Notes: generated from the sequence alone by a model not told the origin. 64,000 nucleotides of DNA from AC-32 sp963754265 (GCA_963754265.1 CAVWFB010000002.1:1-64000); one strand, 5' to 3'. Counted from the stretch's first letter, positions 39,687-48,589 are shown. Program-made: numbers and translations.

Positions 39687-41603
39687 GTGTGCGGAATCTG
39701 CGGAGTCGTCCAATTGCGTGGGGAACCTGGCCCCGTGATCGCGCCCGAGGGGCTCGATCGGATGACGGACGTCATGACGCACCGCGGCCCCAACGACCGC
39801 GGCACGTATCTGGCCGACGGCATCGGCCTCGGGGTGCGCCGACTCAGCATCGTCGACGTCGAGGGCGGGCACCAGCCCGTCGCCAACGAAGACCGGCGGA
39901 TCTGGGCCGTGCAGAACGGGGAGCTCTACAACCACGGCGAGATCCGGTCCCGGCTGAAAGGCCGCGGCCATACGTTCTTGACCCGGTGCGACACCGAGAC
40001 CATCCCGCACCTCTACGAAGACGCGGGTCCCGAGTTTCCAAGACAGCTCCGCGGGATGTTCGGCCTCGCACTCTGGGATGGGCGCGAGCGTCGCGCGGTG
40101 CTGGCACGCGACCGTCTCGGGATCAAGCCGCTCTACTACGCCGAGGTCGGCGATTTCCTCGTCTTCGGGTCCGAGCTGAAGAGCGTGCTCGCAAGCGGGT
40201 TCGTTCCCACCGATCTGGACTACGAGGCAATCGACGCCTTCCTGACGCTCGGCTTCGTTCCAGGCCCGTTGACGCCTCTCGCGGCCGTCAAGAAGCTGAT
40301 GCCGGGCCATGTCCTGGTGATCGACCCGTCCGGCGTGCAGGAGCAGGCCTACTGGTCGTATCCGCCTCCCGATCCGGCCGAGATGAGCCTGGCCGAGGCG
40401 CGCGAGCTCCTGCTCGCAGGCCTCGAGGAGTCGGTGAACCTGCGGCTGATGAGCGACGTGCCGCTCGGCGCGATGCTCAGCGGCGGCATCGACTCGAGCG
40501 TGATCGTCGCGCTGATGGCGAGGCAGATGAGCGAACCGGTCAAGACCTTCTCGATCGGGTTCGCGGAGGCGGGCGAGACGAACGAGCTCGCGGATGCGCG
40601 CTTCGTCGCGAAGCATTTCGGCACCGATCACCACGAGCTCGAGCTGTCGTACGCCGGAGGAGCGGTCGACCTCGCGGAGCTCGTGTGGCACCTGGACGAG
40701 CCGCTCGCCGACCTCTCGTCGCTCGGCTTCCTGGCGCTGTCCCAGCTCGCTGCCACGGAGGTGACCGTTGCGCTCTCCGGCCAGGGCGCGGACGAGCTGC
40801 TGGGCGGCTACCGCAAGCACCGGGCGGCAGCAATCGCAGCGGGGTGGAAGCGTCTGCCTCGACCGATCCGAGCGGCCGGCCTCGCAACCATGCGACTCGG
40901 GCCTGCACGGCTCGACCGGGCCGCCCGAACGCTGGGCGCCTCGGATCCCGCGACGCGACTGCTCGCGATGAGCGGCAACCTCGCCGAAGGGCTTCGGAAC
41001 GAGCTCGTGCGCGGTCCGCTCGCTGCGCTCGACGGGTCGAGCGCGCCACGGATCCTCCACGAGCGCTTCGGCACCGTCGCGGACGATCCGCTTCCGGCGG
41101 CGCTGTATCTCGACGGCCAGCTCGGGCTCGTCGACGACATGCTCCACTACTTCGATCGTGCCTCGATGGCCCATTCGCTCGAGGTTCGCGTCCCGTTCCT
41201 CGATCACCACGTAGTCGAGCTCTGCGCGACGATCCCGGCGCGGCACAAGATCCGGCGACTGGACACCAAGCACGTTCTGAAAAACCTCGCGCGAGGCCTG
41301 ATCCCGGACCGGATCATCGACAAGCCGAAGGTGGGCTTCTTCAATGCGTCCGTCGACGGGTGGTTCCGGAACCAGACCCAAGGCGCGATTTCCGACTACC
41401 TGCTCGGGCCGAACCCGCAGTACGCGGAACTGCTCGACCGGCAGTGCGTCGAAGAGCTCGTCAGAGAGCACGCCGACGGCCGGGGATCGAGCAATGCCTA
41501 CACGCTACTCTCGGTCCTGATGCTGGAGGTCTGGCTGTCGTCGTACCTCCCGCGCGCAGCCTGCAGCCCGTCGCCCCAGGCTGAACGCATCACCGTCGCC
41601 TGA
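39687..41603 (+). CDS. asnB: Asparagine synthase (glutamine-hydrolysing), AsnB type
   Basis: 638 residues. GTG-TGC puts the glutaminase nucleophile at Cys2 (CGICGVVQLRG). The N-terminal Ntn amidotransferase domain has RGPNDRGTY and ENGELYNH-like QNGELYNHGEIR, and the synthase domain has the PPi-loop SGGIDSSV. Both are intact. In polysaccharide loci such AsnB enzymes often transfer amide nitrogen to uronic acids or other acceptors instead of making free asparagine; which applies here is not known. The start is set by the Cys2 requirement. Its stop overlaps the next gene's ATG (TGATG). Confidence 0.93.
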   Translation: MCGICGVVQLRGEPGPVIAPEGLDRMTDVMTHRGPNDRGTYLADGIGLGVRRLSIVDVEGGHQPVANEDRRIWAVQNGELYNHGEIRSRLKGRGHTFLTRCDTETIPHLYEDAGPEFPRQLRGMFGLALWDGRERRAVLARDRLGIKPLYYAEVGDFLVFGSELKSVLASGFVPTDLDYEAIDAFLTLGFVPGPLTPLAAVKKLMPGHVLVIDPSGVQEQAYWSYPPPDPAEMSLAEARELLLAGLEESVNLRLMSDVPLGAMLSGGIDSSVIVALMARQMSEPVKTFSIGFAEAGETNELADARFVAKHFGTDHHELELSYAGGAVDLAELVWHLDEPLADLSSLGFLALSQLAATEVTVALSGQGADELLGGYRKHRAAAIAAGWKRLPRPIRAAGLATMRLGPARLDRAARTLGASDPATRLLAMSGNLAEGLRNELVRGPLAALDGSSAPRILHERFGTVADDPLPAALYLDGQLGLVDDMLHYFDRASMAHSLEVRVPFLDHHVVELCATIPARHKIRRLDTKHVLKNLARGLIPDRIIDKPKVGFFNASVDGWFRNQTQGAISDYLLGPNPQYAELLDRQCVEELVREHADGRGSSNAYTLLSVLMLEVWLSSYLPRAACSPSPQAERITVA

Positions 41604-42493
41604 TGCGCTACGCGGTCGTCACGCCGGCGCGGAACGAGGCCGCGAATCTGGGACGACTCGCGGCGGCCCTCGCGGCGCAAACGGTGCCTCCGCAGAACTG
41701 GATCGTGGTAGACAACGGCTCGACGGACGGGACGCTCGACCTCGCCCGCGAGCTTGCCGAGCGCCACGAGTGGGCCCGCGTCCTGACGATCCCGGGAGCG
41801 ACGTCGGCCGAACGTGGCGCGCCGATCGTCCGGGCACTGGAGGCGGGCATCGAAGCCCTTGCCGAAGATCCCCCCGACATCGTCGTCAACGTCGATGCCG
41901 ACATCTCGTTCGAGCCCGACTACTTCGAGCTTCTGCTGGCGCGCTTCGCGGCCGATCCCGCGCTCGGAATCGCGAGCGGCAGCGCCTACGAGTTGGAGCA
42001 GCAGACCTGGCGGCGAAGGCACGTCACGGGATCCACCGTGTGGGGAGCGTCACGCGCCTTTCGCTGGCGCTGCCTCCAGGATGTGCTGCCCTTCGAACGG
42101 CGTCTGGCCTGGGACGGGATCGACGAGTTCAAGGCCAACGCACTCGGTTGGCGCACGACGGCATTCGAAGAGCTTCCGTTTCGCCACCACCGGCCGGAGG
42201 GCCAACGCGACGGAAGCGCCTGGCGGGCGCGCACGAACCAGGGCATCGCAGCCCACTACCTCTACTACCGGCCGTGGTACCTCGTCCTTCGTTCGCTCTG
42301 GCAGGCTCGCAGAGGGCCTGCCGCCCTCGCGATGATCTGGGGCTATGCGCAGGCCGCGCTGGCGCGCGAGCCGCGCCTGGAGGACGAGGCCGCCCGCGCA
42401 TACCTCCGACGGCAGCAGAGCATCCGCCTGTTGCCGCTCAGAGCAGCAGAGGCGGCGGGACGCCGCCGGCGAGTGGCGTCCGGCGCCGACTGA
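41603..42493 (+). CDS. Glycosyltransferase family 2
   Basis: A 296-residue GT-A protein. It starts MRYAVVTPARNEAANLGRL, with VDNGSTDGTLDLAREL as the nucleotide-binding segment and VNVDADISFEPDYFELL as the DxD-like metal site. Later, AWDGIDEFKANALGWRT holds the probable acceptor-side acidic residues. No membrane segments, so it acts in the cytoplasm on the lipid-linked unit. Translationally coupled to asnB and transcribed from the same palindrome-associated promoter. It converges with the polymerase gene across 2 bases. Confidence 0.88.
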   Translation: MRYAVVTPARNEAANLGRLAAALAAQTVPPQNWIVVDNGSTDGTLDLARELAERHEWARVLTIPGATSAERGAPIVRALEAGIEALAEDPPDIVVNVDADISFEPDYFELLLARFAADPALGIASGSAYELEQQTWRRRHVTGSTVWGASRAFRWRCLQDVLPFERRLAWDGIDEFKANALGWRTTAFEELPFRHHRPEGQRDGSAWRARTNQGIAAHYLYYRPWYLVLRSLWQARRGPAALAMIWGYAQAALAREPRLEDEAARAYLRRQQSIRLLPLRAAEAAGRRRRVASGAD

Positions 42494-42495
42494 CG

Positions 42496-44022
42496 CTACG
42501 CGCCGGGTGCATCTCCCGCCGGCAAGGCTCCTGGCTCTCGCCGGCGCCGAGCCCTGGCCAGCAGCGTTACCGGAGCTGACCGTTCGGCGACCAGGGCCGA
42601 GCCGAGCCCGACGAGGATGAAGAGCAGGAACGTCACCTGGATGAACGAGAAGGCGTCGTAGGTGAGCATGCCGACGCCGTACGACGCTACAGAAGCGGTG
42701 ATCGAGACCAGCAGCCAGCCTCGCGCACCGGCGTCCCGCTTGGCCTCGGCGCCGAATCTCCGCACCGCGCGCGCGAAGAACCAGAGCCAGCCGAAGAAGC
42801 CGAGAATGCCGGTCTCGAGCAGCGTCCCGAGCCACTGATCGTCCAGGATGTTGTTGTTCGAGGTCGTAGCGGACGACTCGACGACGCGCGTGCCGAAGCC
42901 CTGGCCCACGAGCGGCTGACGCTTCCATTCGCGTATCCCCGGGCCGAGGTCGGCAAGGCGCCCACTGCCGCTCTTACCGGCCTCGGACTCCTGCTCGGCC
43001 ACGAGCCCACCCGGTGGCATGAACGAGTTCTTGATCGAGCCCAGGGTGCCTGGGACCGCGAAGTGGATCACGATCAGCGCCGGCACGAGTGCAGGCCACA
43101 GGCGCCGGGTCTCGCGAGGCCGAAGCCACAGGAACACCACGCCGATGACCGCGAACATCACGATCCCCGTCCGCGAGACGGTCGAGACGGCACCGATGGA
43201 CAGGGCCAGCGCACACGCGATCCAGCGGCGCTGCGCATGGCATCGCGCCAAGTAGATGGCCAAGGGCACGATCACGACGAGCGCGGCGCTGAGTGCGATC
43301 GGGTGCTCCGCGGAGCCGAAGACGCGGAGCCTCCCGGTTCCCATCCGGATGAACTCGGGGCCGCTGATCGCCCCCCCGTGCAGGAAGGGGAAGACGCGAG
43401 ACAGGTGGTTGAAGACGTTGAACCCCGTCCGCGCCTCGACGACGGCGGAGATGGCGACCACCGTTCCACAGATGACGAGCGTCTTGGCGAGGTAGTCGAC
43501 GTCCTCGAGACGCCGGATCACGCTCGCCACCAGAAAGAGCACCAGGACGAAGCTCAGGAAGAACATGAGGCTCTTGTTCACGAACGTAGACACGTGTGCG
43601 ACCCGGCCGGGATTCGCCACGATCGACGCGAACGCGGCGCCCACGATCATCAGGAGCGGGCCTTCGAATCCCGTTCGCCTGAATGTGATCCGCGAATCGA
43701 CGAGCAGCGAGGCGAGCCACCCGAGGACGAGCAGGACGACGAACACACGGTAGGGCTCGAGCTGGAACGGCAGGCTGGCGGGGAGCGTGTACCGCCGGAT
43801 CGGGATGAACATGATGATCAGGATCAGCGCCGCGACCAACCGTGGCCAGCCGATCAGCACCGGGCGGACGAGCGCCGCGATCGTCGCCACGACGACCAGT
43901 CCACCGGCCAAACGCACCGATCCGCCCGCCAGGACGGCGAAGGCGAGCAGCGCGAGAGCCGAGAAGACGACCGTCGCCGAAACGGAGGACGGAGGCTCCG
44001 TCGGACGCGTGGGCAGCGTCAT
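42496..44022 (-). CDS. O-antigen ligase / polysaccharide polymerase (Wzy-like)
   Basis: A 508-residue protein with about 12 membrane helices and a large extracytoplasmic loop (about 320-400) in its second half. It has the Wzy_C/RfaL pattern PLVGQGFGTRVV...NNNILDDQWLGTLLETGILG. It polymerises the flipped repeat units or ligates the chain to a carrier. The ATG at 44022 is taken because it comes 4 bases after the Wzz-like gene's stop. It is the third gene of the LuxR-HTH/wzz/wzy operon, so its expression should follow the palindrome-linked promoter at 45054. Confidence 0.85.
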   Translation of the reverse strand: MTLPTRPTEPPSSVSATVVFSALALLAFAVLAGGSVRLAGGLVVVATIAALVRPVLIGWPRLVAALILIIMFIPIRRYTLPASLPFQLEPYRVFVVLLVLGWLASLLVDSRITFRRTGFEGPLLMIVGAAFASIVANPGRVAHVSTFVNKSLMFFLSFVLVLFLVASVIRRLEDVDYLAKTLVICGTVVAISAVVEARTGFNVFNHLSRVFPFLHGGAISGPEFIRMGTGRLRVFGSAEHPIALSAALVVIVPLAIYLARCHAQRRWIACALALSIGAVSTVSRTGIVMFAVIGVVFLWLRPRETRRLWPALVPALIVIHFAVPGTLGSIKNSFMPPGGLVAEQESEAGKSGSGRLADLGPGIREWKRQPLVGQGFGTRVVESSATTSNNNILDDQWLGTLLETGILGFFGWLWFFARAVRRFGAEAKRDAGARGWLLVSITASVASYGVGMLTYDAFSFIQVTFLLFILVGLGSALVAERSAPVTLLARARRRREPGALPAGDAPGA

Positions 44023-44026
44023 GGCT

Positions 44027-44797
44027 CTAGGCGGTACGTCGTTGCTCGGTCTCGTGGTCGGCGTCGCGTACCGCGGGCCGGGCATCGGGGTCGCGCTCCC
44101 GCAGACGCGGCCTTGCGTTCTCGAGAATGAAGGCGAGCCCGATCGTGGCGAACATCACCGCGAGGAAGACGACCACCGGCATCGTCTTGGGCCGGGCCCG
44201 GAAGACGGTTGCACCGTGAGGGTGTTCGATCGTCTGGACGATCGCGCGGTCGCTCGGCTTCACCCTGTTCGCGCGCTGCCGGTCCGAGATGTAGAGGTTC
44301 AGGGCGCGAGCGGTTCGGTCCGCGTACTCGATCGTGCCGCGCTTCGACGCGCCGACCGCGAGGACGTCGATGAATGGGAGCAGAACGCCGGATTGCTCGT
44401 TTCTGAGCGGAGTGGCGGTGATCTCTGCGCGGAAGTTGTCGCCGCGGTTCGCGAGCTTGCGGACGGGATCGCTCGTGATGAGCTCCGCGTAGTAGATCGC
44501 GAGCGTCGCGAACCGCTGCGGATCGACGATCGGCTCTCCCGGCGAAACGGGCTCAGGCGTGCCCTCGGTGGTGCCGGAGCCCACCGACCGCTCAGCGTAG
44601 AGACGCCCCTCCGGGAATCCGCTCTGCGTGACCTGGAGTCGCATCTTCGCCGACCACAACTGCGAGTCGCGGTACGTCAGTCCGTGCGAGCTGATGCGAA
44701 CGACCGACAGCATCGCCAGGACCAGCGCGAGGACGAACCCCGTGACGACGATGATCTTGAATCGCCAAAGGACGCGGGCGTACAGCCGGAAGTCCAC
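44027..44797 (-). CDS. Wzz-like chain-length / export protein
   Basis: 256 residues: a short cytoplasmic start (MDFRLYARVLWRFK), TM1 about 13-33, a long extracytoplasmic part (about 34-205) and TM2 about 206-225 with a charged tail. This is the topology of Wzz/capsule chain-length proteins. No tyrosine-kinase domain or P-loop is attached, so no BY-kinase is fused. It sets chain length together with the Wzy-like protein encoded downstream. The GTG start lies 1 base after the stop of the LuxR-type gene, a tight operon. Confidence 0.78.
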   Translation of the reverse strand: MDFRLYARVLWRFKIIVVTGFVLALVLAMLSVVRISSHGLTYRDSQLWSAKMRLQVTQSGFPEGRLYAERSVGSGTTEGTPEPVSPGEPIVDPQRFATLAIYYAELITSDPVRKLANRGDNFRAEITATPLRNEQSGVLLPFIDVLAVGASKRGTIEYADRTARALNLYISDRQRANRVKPSDRAIVQTIEHPHGATVFRARPKTMPVVVFLAVMFATIGLAFILENARPRLRERDPDARPAVRDADHETEQRRTA

Positions 44798-44798
44798 G

Positions 44799-45047
44799 TC
44801 AGCCTCCCTCCGGGCTTCCGTTGCTGAGCCGCAGATACGCCACTGCGGCCTCGGTCCGGTTGCTGACCCCGAGCTGGGTGTAGACCGCGGCGAGATGGAA
44901 CTTGATGGCGTGGACGCTCAGCTGCAGCCGGCGTCCTGCTTCGGCATTCGTCATCCCGGACGCGATCAGCTGCAGCACCTCGAGCTCGCGCGGTGTCAGC
45001 GCCTGCAGGCCCGTCTGGTCGCGGCGGTGCGCCTTTTCGTCGAGCAT
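44799..45047 (-). CDS. Small LuxR/GerE helix-turn-helix regulator
   Basis: 82 residues, nearly all a LuxR-type DNA-binding domain: LTPRELEVLQLIASGMTNAEAGRRLQLSVHAIKFHLAAVYTQ is its core, read in pieces as LTPRELEVLQLIASG and VHAIKFHLAAVYTQLGVSN. There is no receiver or ligand domain. It heads the operon with the Wzz- and Wzy-like genes and starts 6 bases after a TAGCAT -10 box. The palindrome at 45115-45130 lies 66 bases upstream of that box and recurs before the other polysaccharide operons. It is the best local candidate to bind the palindrome and activate the set, including itself (inference). Confidence 0.88.
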   Translation of the reverse strand: MLDEKAHRRDQTGLQALTPRELEVLQLIASGMTNAEAGRRLQLSVHAIKFHLAAVYTQLGVSNRTEAAVAYLRLSNGSPEGG

Positions 45048-45053
45048 GGATGG

Positions 45054-45059
45054 ATGCTA
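45054..45059 (-). promoter_or_regulatory. -10 box (TAGCAT) of the luxR-type/wzz/wzy operon
   Basis: TAGCAT on the minus strand, 6 bases before the ATG at 45047. Its centre is 66 bases from the palindrome centre at 45122.5. Confidence 0.5.
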
Positions 45060-45114
45060 GGTGGCAAGAGGCCGGGCGCCCACGCCCGATGGGACAGCGT
45101 TCGGCGCCCGGGCG

Positions 45115-45130
45115 CTAGCCGTTCGGCTAG
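45115..45130. promoter_or_regulatory. Palindrome CTAGCC-GTTC-GGCTAG, candidate operator
   Basis: Perfect 7-base arms (CTAGCCG/CGGCTAG) around TT. Located upstream of the luxR-type/wzz/wzy promoter and overlapping the flippase stop codon (45127-45129). Identical 16-mers stand at 47666-47681 and 48586-48601. Confidence 0.65.
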
Positions 45131-46644
45131 TCCTCGGACAATCGCGGCGCAAGCGGCTCGGCGCGCGGCTTTGCGGTGCGCCGTCTACGCCTGACGACGC
45201 CGCTGACCTCGTTCGTCACCTCGGGCGCGCGCAGCTTGCAGGCGCCCGCGTAGGTGGCGGCGCCGAGCACCACGAGGAGCGCGAGCCGCCCAGCGGGCGG
45301 GACGCCCGCAGAGACCAGCGCCATCTGCGTGGGCACGAGGACGGCAGCCATCGCGACCGTCGCCTGCGAGACGCCGGAAAAGGCCTTCGGGAACCGCAGG
45401 AACGGGATTCCGAGCGCCCGCGTCGTTAGGTATGTCCGCAGCGGCTCGACCAGCGTCGTCGCAACGGCGGTGCAGGCGGCCACGCCCACGATGCCCCAGT
45501 GCAGGCCGAGCGCGCACGCTCCGACGGTTGCGACGAACCAGAGCGCCGTGAAGCGCAGGAGCGTTCCTGCCCGCCCGAGGGCCAGGAGGACCTCGCCGCT
45601 CAGGGTCTGGAGCGCCTGGATCAGGCCGACCCACGCGAGGATCCGGATCACCGGCGTCGCGCGAGCCCAGTGCGGCCCGAGCACGACCTGGACGAAGTCG
45701 GGCGCGACGATGACCAGGCCGGCGAGCGCCGGGAACGCGAGGGCTCCCACGAGCCGGCTCGCCCGGATCCAGACGTCGGCGACCCGCTCGCGGTCGCTGC
45801 CCATACGCGAGAACGCGGGGAAGAAGACCTGCTGCAGCGGGCCGGCCAGGCGCGAGAACGGCACGAGGATCACGTTCGTCGCCAGCGCGTACGCCCCCAG
45901 CGCGACGGCACCCACGAAACGGCCGATCAAGAGCGTGCCCAGGTTCCGCCCGGCCTGGTAGAGCAGGTTCTCGCCGAACACGTTCCCGGCGAAGCCGCCG
46001 AGGCGGCGCAGGCTCGCGACCGAGACCCGTAGCGAGGGGCGCCAGGGCAGCAGCACCCAGAGGAGCGCCGTCGACACGGCGGCCTCCGCGAGCTGCTGGC
46101 CGACGATCGCCCAGGGGCCGAATCCCTTCAGGGCGATCGTGATCCCGGCCACGGCGCCGACGACGGTCGCCGCGATCTGCCGCAGCTCGAGGCGGCGGAA
46201 CCGCATGTCGCGCGCGAGCAGCGCCATGTGCGTCGTCCCGAGGGCGCTCACGAGAAAGCCGACGGAGACCGCCGCGAACAGCGGTTTGACCTCAGGCTTG
46301 CCGTAATAGTCGGCGAGGGGGCCTGAGAGCCCGATGCCCGCCAGGGCGAGGGCGAGCCCGACCCCGGCACTGATCCAGAAGACGGTCGACCGGTCTCCCT
46401 TCTGCAGCTCGCGCCGCTGGATGAGCGCCGTCCCCAAGGCGTTGTCGGTGAAGACCACGACGAAGCCGGAGAAGACGAACACCATCGCCGCGACACCCCA
46501 GTCCTCCGGCGCGAGCAGCCGTGCCAGCGTCAGCGCGACGACCATCCGCGAGACCTGGAGGGTTATCTGCGATGCCGCCTTCCAGGCGACGCCGCTCCGG
46601 ATGCGCGACTCGAGCGGCTCGGACGGGCCTAGCTCGCCCGTCAT
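45127..46644 (-). CDS. wzx: Polysaccharide flippase (Wzx, MOP superfamily)
   Basis: 505 residues with 12-14 membrane helices, beginning with the family's RSGVAWKAASQITLQVSRM stretch and containing SALGTTHMALLARDMRFRRL. It matches the WzxC-like polysaccharide transporter group. It flips undecaprenyl-linked repeat units across the membrane before polymerisation. Its ATG overlaps the PssE stop (GTATGA), so it belongs to the PssD/PssE/Wzx operon on the minus strand. Confidence 0.9.
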   Translation of the reverse strand: MTGELGPSEPLESRIRSGVAWKAASQITLQVSRMVVALTLARLLAPEDWGVAAMVFVFSGFVVVFTDNALGTALIQRRELQKGDRSTVFWISAGVGLALALAGIGLSGPLADYYGKPEVKPLFAAVSVGFLVSALGTTHMALLARDMRFRRLELRQIAATVVGAVAGITIALKGFGPWAIVGQQLAEAAVSTALLWVLLPWRPSLRVSVASLRRLGGFAGNVFGENLLYQAGRNLGTLLIGRFVGAVALGAYALATNVILVPFSRLAGPLQQVFFPAFSRMGSDRERVADVWIRASRLVGALAFPALAGLVIVAPDFVQVVLGPHWARATPVIRILAWVGLIQALQTLSGEVLLALGRAGTLLRFTALWFVATVGACALGLHWGIVGVAACTAVATTLVEPLRTYLTTRALGIPFLRFPKAFSGVSQATVAMAAVLVPTQMALVSAGVPPAGRLALLVVLGAATYAGACKLRAPEVTNEVSGVVRRRRRTAKPRAEPLAPRLSED

Positions 46645-47126
46645 ACGGGCACCGGCGATGCGATCGCATGCTCGAGGAACCGGAGGAGCTCCGCAGCGAG
46701 CGGGCTCGCCTCCTGGGCGACCGCGGCTCTCACCTGCTCCTGAGCAAGAGCCTCGCCGAGACCGTCCGGATCCTCGACGAGCGTCACGAGCCCGGCTTCC
46801 GCGAAGCGGCGACCGAGCTGGAGCTGGTGGTCGTCGACCGCCTCGCCGAAGGCCTTGCGGCGCGGGACGACGATCGGCTTCTTGTCGTTTGCCAGGGCGA
46901 CCATGATCGAGCCGACACCGGCATGCGTGACGAAGGCCCGAGCCCGTCGAATCGTCGTGTTCATCTCCTCGAACGGGAGGAAGTCGACGACTTCGGCATC
47001 CGGCGCGAGCGTCGCCGACGAGTGGCCGTGCTGGACGACGACCGCCTCGTCGATCGAGAGCGCGCCGACTGCCCCGAGCAGCCGGTCGAACCGGGCCTCG
47101 TTCGTCCCGACGCTGACGAAGATCAT
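46641..47126 (-). CDS. PssE/Alg13-like glycosyltransferase subunit
   Basis: 161 residues starting MIFVSVGTNEARFDRLLGAV, the usual opening of the Alg13/PssE/EpsF half-enzymes. VVQHGHSSATLAPDAEVVDF and VTHAGVGSIMVALANDKKPI form the nucleotide-sugar-binding half of a GT28-type fold. It needs the PssD partner for activity and membrane attachment. The start overlaps the PssD stop (ATGA), so both subunits are made in equal amounts. The pair probably adds an early sugar to the lipid-linked unit. Confidence 0.85.
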   Translation of the reverse strand: MIFVSVGTNEARFDRLLGAVGALSIDEAVVVQHGHSSATLAPDAEVVDFLPFEEMNTTIRRARAFVTHAGVGSIMVALANDKKPIVVPRRKAFGEAVDDHQLQLGRRFAEAGLVTLVEDPDGLGEALAQEQVRAAVAQEASPLAAELLRFLEHAIASPVPV

Positions 47127-47608
47127 CTCTCCGCCGCGAAGACGTTGCCGGCGAACCGCGACCCGGGAAGAAGGCGAGCGAGCTCCGGCCATTGCACGTA
47201 GCGGCGCTCGGCGATCGGTGCGATCAGCCGGTAGGTGAGCGAAGGGCCCTCGATCCGCGCGAGGCTCTCGACGTAGACGACCTTGGCCCCGTGCAGCTTG
47301 GCGACCCACGCGAACGGCACCGCGACCCCGGCCCCGGTTGTCAGCATCACGGTGGGCCTCGTGTCGCGGACGACGCGCCAGGCGACGAGCAGGTTGCGAA
47401 CCAGGTTCCGGATGCTCCTGTTGGTCGGCCCGTGCGCGAAGGTGACCCGCTCCTCCGCGAGCAGCGAGCGGGCATCGCTCTTGTCGAAGGTCACCCAGGC
47501 GCGGGTGAAGCCACCCCAGGACTCGCGTAGCGCGACGAGCTGCAACAGGTGCCCACCCGAGGAGCAGACGAGCAGCAGGTCGGCGCGATTCGAAGGTGCC
47601 GAGCCCAT
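47123..47608 (-). CDS. PssD/Alg14-like glycosyltransferase subunit
   Basis: 161 residues. LLLVCSSGGHLLQLVALRES is the signature of Alg14/PssD/EpsE proteins, and TTGAGVAVPFAWVAKLHGAKVVYVE is read as TTGAGVAVPFAWVAK followed by LHGAKVVYVESLARI, with the conserved G...E. It supplies the acceptor- and membrane-binding half of the PssD/PssE enzyme. It is first in the operon with PssE and the flippase. The ATG lies 6 bases after a TAGCGT -10 box (47615-47620), and the palindrome centre is 56 bases from that box. Confidence 0.87.
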   Translation of the reverse strand: MGSAPSNRADLLLVCSSGGHLLQLVALRESWGGFTRAWVTFDKSDARSLLAEERVTFAHGPTNRSIRNLVRNLLVAWRVVRDTRPTVMLTTGAGVAVPFAWVAKLHGAKVVYVESLARIEGPSLTYRLIAPIAERRYVQWPELARLLPGSRFAGNVFAAER

Positions 47609-47614
47609 AACCCC

Positions 47615-47620
47615 ACGCTA
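47615..47620 (-). promoter_or_regulatory. -10 box (TAGCGT) of the pssD/pssE/wzx operon
   Basis: TAGCGT on the minus strand, 6 bases before the ATG at 47608. It is the same hexamer as in front of asnB. Confidence 0.45.
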
Positions 47621-47665
47621 TCCCCGCGCCTCCCGGGCGACCACGACCGGACAGGTAGAGCTGAG

Positions 47666-47681
47666 CTAGCCGTTCGGCTAG
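47666..47681. promoter_or_regulatory. Palindrome CTAGCC-GTTC-GGCTAG between divergent operons
   Basis: Identical to the 45115 and 48586 copies. It lies between two divergent promoters, with its centre 66 bases from the -10 box of the rightward gene (47737-47742) and 56 bases from that of the leftward pssD operon. It does not overlap a stop codon, so here it cannot be explained as part of a gene end. Confidence 0.7.
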
Positions 47682-47736
47682 GTGCGCATCCGGTGATTCT
47701 GGTCTGACGACCGTCGCCCGCCGGAGGAGCGCCTCC

Positions 47737-47742
47737 TACGAT
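47737..47742 (+). promoter_or_regulatory. -10 box (TACGAT) of the glycosyltransferase at 47750
   Basis: TACGAT, 7 bases before the ATG at 47750, the leaderless spacing. Confidence 0.5.
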
Positions 47743-47749
47743 CCTGGCG

Positions 47750-48589
47750 ATGGAGATCACCGAGCAACCGACGCCTGCGGCGGCCGACGTTCGCGCTCCC
47801 GAGGAGGGGATCGCGGTCGTCGTTCTCACGCACAACCGCGTGGACCTGCTCCACAAGTGCGTGGAGAACGTCCTCCTCCGCACCTCCGACGCCACACGCG
47901 AGATCGTGATCTGGGACAACGCCTCGCCCGATGCCACCGAGCCGTACCTGCGCTCGCTGACCGATCCGCGCATCCGCATCGTGATCAGCGAGGAGAACAT
48001 CGGCCAGAACGCGTATGCGCGCGCCTTCGACCTCACCACGGCGCCGTATCTGATCGAGCTCGACGACGACGTCGTCGACGCGCCCGCGGGCTGGGACCAG
48101 ACGATGCTCGATGCGTTCAAGCGCCTGCCGGACATCGGCTTCCTCGCCGCCGACCTCGAGGACGATCCGCATGACCTCGCCTCCCGGTACCGGCACCACA
48201 TCCGCCCTCACGAGTACACGCTCGTCGAGGAGCACGGCGTGAAGCTGCTGCACGGGCCCGCGGGTGGCGGTTGCGCGATCACCTCGAGGGAGCTCAACAA
48301 GCGCGTCGGCGGGTTCCGCCAGGACAAGAAGCAGGTGTTCTGGCTCGAGGACCAGGCGTATATCGCCGACCTCGAGCAGATCGGGTTCCGGGCGGCCGTG
48401 CTCGCCGACCTCAGGGTCCATCACACGGGCGGGCCTCACTACACGAAGACCCCCAAGGAAAAGGCCGAGTACTGGAAGCGCTGGGAGCGACGGCTGGCGC
48501 GGAGGGCCGCAGTCAAGCGACTGCTCGTCCACGTTCCGTTCGTGCGCCGCCTGAACGCACGCTACGGCTGGTTCGTGGCGCCGAGCTAG
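47750..48589 (+). CDS. Glycosyltransferase family 2
   Basis: A 279-residue GT-A enzyme. GIAVVVLTHNRVDLLHKCVE opens the fold, IVIWDNASPDATEPYLRSL carries the conserved aspartate and LIELDDDVVDAPAGWDQ is the DxD metal site. HGPAGGGCAITSRELNKRVGG and FWLEDQAYIADLEQIGF, with the ED motif, complete it. No membrane segments. It adds a sugar to the lipid-linked repeat unit. Transcribed from the palindrome-associated promoter, divergent from the pssD operon; its stop overlaps the next palindrome. Confidence 0.88.
   Translation: MEITEQPTPAAADVRAPEEGIAVVVLTHNRVDLLHKCVENVLLRTSDATREIVIWDNASPDATEPYLRSLTDPRIRIVISEENIGQNAYARAFDLTTAPYLIELDDDVVDAPAGWDQTMLDAFKRLPDIGFLAADLEDDPHDLASRYRHHIRPHEYTLVEEHGVKLLHGPAGGGCAITSRELNKRVGGFRQDKKQVFWLEDQAYIADLEQIGFRAAVLADLRVHHTGGPHYTKTPKEKAEYWKRWERRLARRAAVKRLLVHVPFVRRLNARYGWFVAPS

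Noticed and set aside
28586..41603. Lasso-peptide or other RiPP cluster suggested by an HprK-like protein and an AsnB protein
   Set aside because: The AsnB has an intact Cys2 glutaminase domain and lies about 10 kb away in a polysaccharide operon. No precursor peptide, RRE/PqqD-like protein or leader protease is present.
46641..47608. PssD and PssE as one glycosyltransferase broken by a frameshift
   Set aside because: The Alg14/Alg13-like halves are naturally separate in bacteria, and the ATGA overlap gives each its own start and stop.
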